DNA from: Bradyrhizobium sp.
GTDB taxonomy: Bacteria > Pseudomonadota > Alphaproteobacteria > Rhizobiales > Xanthobacteraceae
Assembly: GCF_030654605.1 (NCBI RefSeq)
Contig: NZ_JAURXB010000079.1
Span: 1-64,000 of the forward strand
DNA length: 64,000 nt
Direction of reading: 5' to 3'
The notes under the pieces: generated by a model
The model's database searches: none
Told to the model about the DNA's origin: nothing
Seen by the model: only the letters and a program-made list of their open reading frames with translations
In this document: positions 59,044 through 64,000 of the stretch, piece by piece
Position numbering within the stretch: position 1 is the first letter of the stretch
Layout: each line of letters opens with the position of its first letter
Position numbers and translations under genes: made by a program

Positions 59044-59556
59044 TTATGCTTCCTCCACTACCTTACCGAAGGGGCAGCCCCGTACGAAGATGGGTCTGCG
59101 ATCACGTGGATAAGCACTTTCAACAAACAAGCTCAACTCAGTCGGCGCGCCCGCGTCGCCTTCCGTCCGCTTAACGTGAAAAAACATCCAATACTTCTCT
59201 CCAAGAAGTAAAGGCGATGCCATCTCTAACCGATACATTGTCCAATTCGATTCGGGAGTCTGCGAAACTCGAGCCGTTGGTTTTCCGCAAAGTTCGCGAA
59301 AGATCGTTGGCAACTCCAGCGAATGCGAAAACCTAACAGGACAGAAAACCCGATTTTGGGCTCGATCTCGAAAAACATGAGAGCCCTGAGCTTGCGATCC
59401 GTCGTGTTCAACCGACCAACAATGACTGCTATATCTTATCTTCACCGCGCACGAAAAAGCACCCGCTCCGCCGGTCCAATTACAGGTCTCCGTGTGTTGA
59501 TCCAGATGACCAATATCGAAGTCCTCACCACAATGTCTGATTAAACGCGGCAACAC
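59044..59556 (-). CDS. Hypothetical protein (170 aa) in the islet
   Basis: 170 residues starting MLPRLIRHCGEDFDIGHLDQ. Codon use is less GC-biased than in neighbouring genes. The C-terminal half is protein-like (EKYWMFFHVKRTEGDAGAPT, then ELSLFVESAYPRDRR); no known domain. A terminator hairpin follows. Likely acquired with the islet. The function is unknown. Confidence 0.55.
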   Translation of the reverse strand: MLPRLIRHCGEDFDIGHLDQHTETCNWTGGAGAFSCAVKIRYSSHCWSVEHDGSQAQGSHVFRDRAQNRVFCPVRFSHSLELPTIFRELCGKPTARVSQTPESNWTMYRLEMASPLLLGEKYWMFFHVKRTEGDAGAPTELSLFVESAYPRDRRPIFVRGCPFGKVVEEA

Positions 59557-59685
59557 ATGCTCCCACCCGCCGCAACTTCTAAACGATTACGTAAGAAAAC
59601 GCTACCGCAGTAACCAAGTACACTGCTCATCCGATCGCAAATCGAACGCAGCGGCGATACACCGAGGATTAGGCACGGATCTGCG

Positions 59686-61077
59686 TTACGCCGATTTCCG
59701 CACCGCGTTATCGACCAGCGTCTTGCCGAGCGACCAGATCGCGCCGGGGACCTTGTGGCTGGCCGCGATGACGGAATCGAATGCGGTCTCGATCCACTTG
59801 CCGTCTTCTTCCGTGATGGTCAGCGGCGGCAGCAGCTTGATGGTGTGGCTGCCATGGCCGGAGACCTGGGTGAGGATCTTGTGTTCCTTGAACAGCGGCA
59901 CGGTGATGAGCTGGCAGAACAGTCCCTTGTTGGCGCTCTCCAGCAGATTCCACGACGCCTTCAGCTTGAGGGATTTCGGCGGGCCGAACTCGACGCCGAT
60001 CATCAGTCCCTTGCCGCGGACTTCCTTCAGCAATTCGTAGCCCGGTATCATCCGGGTCAGCGCCAGCTTGAGTTCGGCGCCACGCCGCGCCGCCTGCTCG
60101 ACCAGTTTTTCGTGCTCCATCACTTCGAGCGTCGCGATGCCGGCCGCCATCGCCAGATCGTTCTTCGCAAAGGTCGAGCCGTGCACCACGGCACGATCCA
60201 TCTGATTGAAGATCTTGTCGAAGATGCTCTTGCGCGTCAGCAGCGCGCCGACCGGAACGTGACCGCCCGACAGCGCCTTCGCCAGCAGCACCATGTCGGG
60301 CTCGACATTCCAGTGCTCGACGGCGAGGAATTTTCCGGTGCGGCCGATGCCGGTCTGGATTTCGTCGGCGATGAACAGCGTGCCGTATTTGCGGCACAGG
60401 GCGGCGGCGCCCGGCAGGAAGTCATCGCCGGGGATGTTGACGCCCTTGCCCTGGATCGGCTCGACGATGAAGGCCGCAACCTGGCGGGACGACAGCGCGT
60501 GCTCGAGGGCGGCGAGATCGTCGAAGGGAATCGAGGTGCAGCCGGGCAACAGCGGCTCGAACCCGGCGCGGAAGTTGGGATCGTCGGTGAGCGACAATGC
60601 GCCATAGGACAGACCGTGGAAGGCATGGGTGCAGTACACGATGCCGGGCCGGCCGGTGGCGCCGCGCGCGAACTTGATCGCGGCCTCGACACACTCGGCG
60701 CCGGAATTGGCAAAAAACACCTTGTCCAGATACGGCACATGCTTCAGCAGGCGTTCGGCCAGCACGCCGGCCAGCGTGGAGACGTCGAGTTGCACGAGAT
60801 TCGGCAGATCGGCGTCGAGGACGCTCTTCAAGGCCTGGCGCAGCACCGGGTGGTTGCGGCCAATCGCAAAAACGCCAAATCCGCTCAGTAGATCGAGATA
60901 GCGCGCGCCGTCGCGATCGAACAGGTACTGGCCTTGCCCCTTCTGAAAACCGACGTCATACCCGATGGTCTTGAGAACCCGTACGAGTTGCTCGTTCAGA
61001 TGGCGCGTGTGCATGGAACTGCGCTGCGCCTGGCGGTCCACAAACATCTCGGAAACGTCTAGATTCGGATATAGCAT
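59686..61077 (-). CDS. hpnO: Hopanoid-associated class III aminotransferase HpnO
   Basis: 463 residues. PLP landmarks: [49 protein letters not shown] and the Schiff-base Lys in LLAKALSGGHVPVGALL. In Rhodopseudomonas and relatives HpnO is needed for aminobacteriohopanetriol synthesis, and it lies beside hpnN here as there. Its last ~165 bases are duplicated at 58093-58258. An ornithine or other class III aminotransferase role cannot be excluded. Confidence 0.75.
   Translation of the reverse strand: MLYPNLDVSEMFVDRQAQRSSMHTRHLNEQLVRVLKTIGYDVGFQKGQGQYLFDRDGARYLDLLSGFGVFAIGRNHPVLRQALKSVLDADLPNLVQLDVSTLAGVLAERLLKHVPYLDKVFFANSGAECVEAAIKFARGATGRPGIVYCTHAFHGLSYGALSLTDDPNFRAGFEPLLPGCTSIPFDDLAALEHALSSRQVAAFIVEPIQGKGVNIPGDDFLPGAAALCRKYGTLFIADEIQTGIGRTGKFLAVEHWNVEPDMVLLAKALSGGHVPVGALLTRKSIFDKIFNQMDRAVVHGSTFAKNDLAMAAGIATLEVMEHEKLVEQAARRGAELKLALTRMIPGYELLKEVRGKGLMIGVEFGPPKSLKLKASWNLLESANKGLFCQLITVPLFKEHKILTQVSGHGSHTIKLLPPLTITEEDGKWIETAFDSVIAASHKVPGAIWSLGKTLVDNAVRKSA
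59687..59851. repeat. 3' end of hpnO, right copy of the islet direct repeat
   Basis: Right-hand copy of the 165/166-bp direct repeat, in the same orientation as 58093-58258. The repeats are 1.6 kb apart, with the islet between them. The right copy is the functional 3' end of hpnO and includes its reading frame up to the stop codon. Confidence 0.85.
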
Positions 61078-61199
61078 TGGCTACATACGTCGGTTGCCAG
61101 GTATTTCGTCAACTGAAAACGCCCATTGCGGCGTTTTACCCCGCTCGAATCATCCATTAGTCACAGGTTGGAACCATGTTGCACCGCCAAGGAAATATC

Positions 61200-61847
61200 A
61201 TGCGCACCGTTGCATTTTCAGCCATTTTCCTGGCGACCGGCCTTGCATCGGCCCTGGCCGCGGATCCAACCGGCGACTGGCGGGTGGCAGACGGTGTCGC
61301 CAACATCCGGGTTGCCGAATGCAATGGCAGCATGTGGGGCGCGGTGTCCTGGGAGAAGACGCCGGGCGGCCGCGACAAGAACAATCCCGATGTCTCGAAA
61401 CAGAACAGGCCCACCCTGGCAATGCCGATCCTGATCGACATGAAGAAAAAGCCTGCCGTCGATCAATGGGAAGGCCAGGTCTACAACGCCAAGGACGGCC
61501 AGATGTACAGCACAACCATCAAGCCGATCGGCTCCGATCAGATGGAGATTCAAGGCTGCGTGCTGGGCTTCCTCTGCGGCGGCGAGACCTGGACGCGCGT
61601 CTCCGGCCCGATCCCCTCGAGCCCCACCAACAGCATGGCCAAGGGCGCGCCGAAGGGCACAGGGGCCTCGCCGAAGAACACGGGGGCCTTGCCGAAGGGC
61701 GCGCAGCAGGCAACCGCGCCTGCTGCGCCGAAGACCACCGGCGCCGCCAGCCCGGCTGCCAAATCCGGTCAGAAGCAGGCGGCCGGCCAGCCGCCCGACA
61801 TCGGCGATATCTGCCTACTCCCCGACATCGCGCGGTTTGCCCATTAA
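61200..61847 (+). CDS. Secreted DUF2147-type protein
   Basis: 215 residues from the ATG at 61200, with AAGGAAA six bases upstream. The signal peptide (MRTVAFSAIFLATGLASALA) is followed by the DUF2147-like domain (GDWRVADGVANIRVAECNGS ... GCVLGFLCGGETWTR), then an Ala/Pro/Lys-rich tail. It sits between hpnO and hpnN and is convergent with hpnN, overlapping its 3' end by 33 bases. The domain is shared with the protein at 13330. Confidence 0.75.
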   Translation: MRTVAFSAIFLATGLASALAADPTGDWRVADGVANIRVAECNGSMWGAVSWEKTPGGRDKNNPDVSKQNRPTLAMPILIDMKKKPAVDQWEGQVYNAKDGQMYSTTIKPIGSDQMEIQGCVLGFLCGGETWTRVSGPIPSSPTNSMAKGAPKGTGASPKNTGALPKGAQQATAPAAPKTTGAASPAAKSGQKQAAGQPPDIGDICLLPDIARFAH

Positions 61848-64000
61848 CGCCGGCTGGAACAGCAGCACCGCGGCCAGCGTGATGACGAACGAGAGCGCCA
61901 GCAGCTTGCCCATGCTGGCCGTTCCCGGATGGCTCGAGAGCCACAGGCTTCCGAAAGCCGTGGCTGTCGTCAGCGCACTGAAGAAGATCGCGCGCGTCAG
62001 GCTGGTCTGCAGCAGATTGGTACGGCCGGACCGCCAGGCCGTGACGTAGTAGATCTTGAACGCGACGCCGACGCCGAGCAGCAGCGGAAGTGCCACGATA
62101 TTGGCGAAGTTGAGCGGCAGCCCGATCAGCACGCAGACTTCCAGCGTCACTGCTCCCGCCACCAGAAGCGGCACCATCGTCATCAGCACGTCGGTGATGC
62201 GCTGCAACGTCAGCCAGAGCAGCAGGCTGATCACGACCAGCGCTCCGATGCCGGCGTGGATGAACGCCCGCACGATGGTTTCGCCCGATTTGAGGATCGA
62301 TACCGGTCCGCCGATGGCGTTCGGCTCGGCTGCCAGCACCGCGTTGGCAAAGGTGCGCAGGGTTTCGTTGTCGTTCGGGTCGCCGCGCGGCAGCGCCTCG
62401 ACGCGGATCAAACCATCCTTGGTCTTCCAGCCGGCCACCAGATCGGCCGGCAGTGTTTTCAGGCTGACCGGCTGCGCCTGCAGCGAATTCCTGAGCTGAT
62501 CGAGCGTCACTTTCAGCGGCGTGACGAAAATGGCCTGGACCTTGTCGCGCATCGCCTCGTTCGATTCGGCGAGTTTCGACAGCGCGTCGGCCAGCCGCCG
62601 CGATGCCACCGCGCCCGGGCCCTTGTCGTCGCCGGCGGCCCTGCGCAAGGCCTCCGCCGATCCTTTCAGGGACGCGACGTTCTCTTCGTCGGAGGGCGCG
62701 GCATCGATCTGGTCAGGGTTGAGCGCGGGAAGCAGGACCTTCGCCCCCTGCGCGATCAGCTTCAGCTTGGCCGGCTGATCCTCCGGCACGAAACTGTCCA
62801 GCGACATCACGCGAAGCACTTCCGGAACCTTCGCCAGCCGGGCTTCGATCTTTTTGGCTTCGGCTTCCGAATTCGTCATCACGTTGATGGCGTTGGCGCC
62901 GGTGTTCGGATCCTTGCGCAGATCGAGAAAGGTCGCGATCGATTCGACCTGCGAATTGCGCAGGTTGATCGGGTTGAAGTCGAACTTCAGGAAATACAGC
63001 AGCGGCAGGCCGGCCGTCGCGATCAACAGCGTGCCGACGATGATGATGACGCGGTGCTTTTCCAGGAACTCGTCGAGCGGCGCCAGGAAGGCGTAGCCGA
63101 CCGGCTCCATTTCACCGGGCGGGTTGAGCATTTTCAGGAGCGCCGGCAGCACCGTGATGCTGGTCAGGAACGCAATCAGCATGCCCGCACCGGCGATCTT
63201 GCCGAGTTCGGAGATGCCCTTGTAGTCGGTCGGCAGGAAGCAGAGGAATCCGGCCGCCGTCGCCATCGCCGCGAGCGAGAGCGGAACCGCGGAGCGTTCA
63301 GCCGCCATCGCCAGCGCCTGCGCCAGGTCATCGTTCTTGAACCGCTCGGAGCGGTAGCGGACGCTGAACTGGATGCCGAAATCCACGCCCAATCCGACAA
63401 ACAGCACGGCAAACGCGATCGAGAGCAGGTTCAGCGAACCCACCATCATCAGGCCTGCCGCCGTGGTGATCGCAAGCCCGATGAACAAATTCACGAACAC
63501 GGCGAAGATGATCTTCGACGAATGCAGCGCCATCCAGAGGATGATGAGCACGACGACCACGGTGCCGATGCCGTTGACGATGGCGCCGTCCTGAACCGTC
63601 GCGAACTCCTCATTTGCAATCGGAACCGGGCCGGTCAGCCTGACCCGGGCGCCATATTCGCCCGCGAGATTGAGCTCGGTGGCCGCCTGCCGGATCGCGT
63701 CGGTCGCGGTCTTGCCGGGCTCCAGCGCATTGAAATCGAGGATCGGCTTGAATTCGATGAAGGCGCGCTTGTCGGAATCGGTGAGCGGCTTGTCGCTCGT
63801 GAGTTCGCGCCACGAGAATGTCGCGGAGCCCTTGCTCAACGCGGTCTCGACCGTCTGGGCAATCAGGTTGAAGGGCCGCTCGGTACTATCGAGCTTGACC
63901 TGTCCGCGCTTGACGCCGGCAAGGCCGGTTTCCAGAGCGCCGGTCAGGCCGCGAATGCTGGGATCGCCGGCCATGATCTCGATCAGGGGCGCTGCGGAGG
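61815..64000 (-). CDS. hpnN: Hopanoid transporter HpnN (RND/MMPL family), 5' part outside
   Basis: At least 728 residues; the frame is open to the right edge, and HpnN is usually about 860 residues, so the first membrane helix lies outside. Two blocks of membrane helices flank a large periplasmic loop. RND-type features include AFAVLFVGLGVDFGIQFSVR and VALPLLLGVGVAFKIYYV. HpnN is known to move hopanoids to the outer membrane in Rhodopseudomonas. The neighbour hpnO supports the name. Confidence 0.85.
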   Translation of the reverse strand, partial: SAAPLIEIMAGDPSIRGLTGALETGLAGVKRGQVKLDSTERPFNLIAQTVETALSKGSATFSWRELTSDKPLTDSDKRAFIEFKPILDFNALEPGKTATDAIRQAATELNLAGEYGARVRLTGPVPIANEEFATVQDGAIVNGIGTVVVVLIILWMALHSSKIIFAVFVNLFIGLAITTAAGLMMVGSLNLLSIAFAVLFVGLGVDFGIQFSVRYRSERFKNDDLAQALAMAAERSAVPLSLAAMATAAGFLCFLPTDYKGISELGKIAGAGMLIAFLTSITVLPALLKMLNPPGEMEPVGYAFLAPLDEFLEKHRVIIIVGTLLIATAGLPLLYFLKFDFNPINLRNSQVESIATFLDLRKDPNTGANAINVMTNSEAEAKKIEARLAKVPEVLRVMSLDSFVPEDQPAKLKLIAQGAKVLLPALNPDQIDAAPSDEENVASLKGSAEALRRAAGDDKGPGAVASRRLADALSKLAESNEAMRDKVQAIFVTPLKVTLDQLRNSLQAQPVSLKTLPADLVAGWKTKDGLIRVEALPRGDPNDNETLRTFANAVLAAEPNAIGGPVSILKSGETIVRAFIHAGIGALVVISLLLWLTLQRITDVLMTMVPLLVAGAVTLEVCVLIGLPLNFANIVALPLLLGVGVAFKIYYVTAWRSGRTNLLQTSLTRAIFFSALTTATAFGSLWLSSHPGTASMGKLLALSFVITLAAVLLFQPALMGKPRDVGE

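Overview
The window looks like chromosome from a Bradyrhizobium-type alphaproteobacterium (Nitrobacteraceae). The evidence is the uniformly high GC, a nirA-nasS-nasT block, an imuA-imuB-dnaE2 cassette with a GTTC-N7-GTTC SOS box, phosphatidylcholine synthase, hopanoid genes (hpnO, hpnN), and several families of short palindromic repeats that I recognise from that group. No tRNA, rRNA, CRISPR array, transposase or phage gene was found.

Layout. 1-5.1 kb: the start of an RTX/cadherin-like surface or secreted protein running off the left edge, then small proteins, a DsbA-like oxidoreductase, a PilZ protein and an LTXXQ periplasmic protein. 5.6-12.6 kb: a catabolic operon with a Tat-exported solute-binding protein, two permeases, an ATPase, a 2-hydroxyacid dehydrogenase and an amidase; the substrate is unknown. 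12.7-18.5 kb: two hypothetical or DUF2147 proteins, a cupin, an RraA-like protein, the pxpB-pxpC-pxpA 5-oxoprolinase operon and a 50-residue membrane protein. 18.7-24.2 kb: nitrite/sulfite assimilation on the minus strand. nasT-nasS encode the nitrate sensor/antiterminator pair, followed by nirA behind a candidate sigma-54 promoter and structured leader, and a flavoprotein reductase whose N-terminus carries an Fe-S domain. 24.3-32.7 kb: rimO, an argD-like aminotransferase behind a candidate arginine attenuator, quinone oxidoreductase, terC, pcs, a UbiH-like monooxygenase, an AEC transporter and hspQ. 32.8-38.6 kb: an IalB-like protein, a peptide-type solute-binding protein, and a degenerate acyl-CoA synthetase next to a degenerate GGDEF-like protein. 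38.8-50.4 kb: DNA repair (mfd with sdhE, then the SOS mutasome imuA-imuB-dnaE2). 50.7-57.4 kb: M20 amidohydrolase, GMC oxidoreductase, alpha/beta hydrolase, P450, a luciferase-like oxidoreductase and a small secreted protein. 57.6-64 kb: a GFA protein, an AT-richer islet flanked by a 166-bp direct repeat of the 3' end of hpnO, hpnO itself, a DUF2147 protein, and hpnN running off the right edge.

The most notable observations are: (i) the same 158-bp palindromic element lies in frame inside both dnaE2 and imuB; (ii) an Arg-rich 33-codon leader followed by a terminator precedes argD; (iii) the nirA leader has a promoter, hairpins and a terminator in the order expected for NasT antitermination; (iv) the hpnO-tail duplication brackets an islet.
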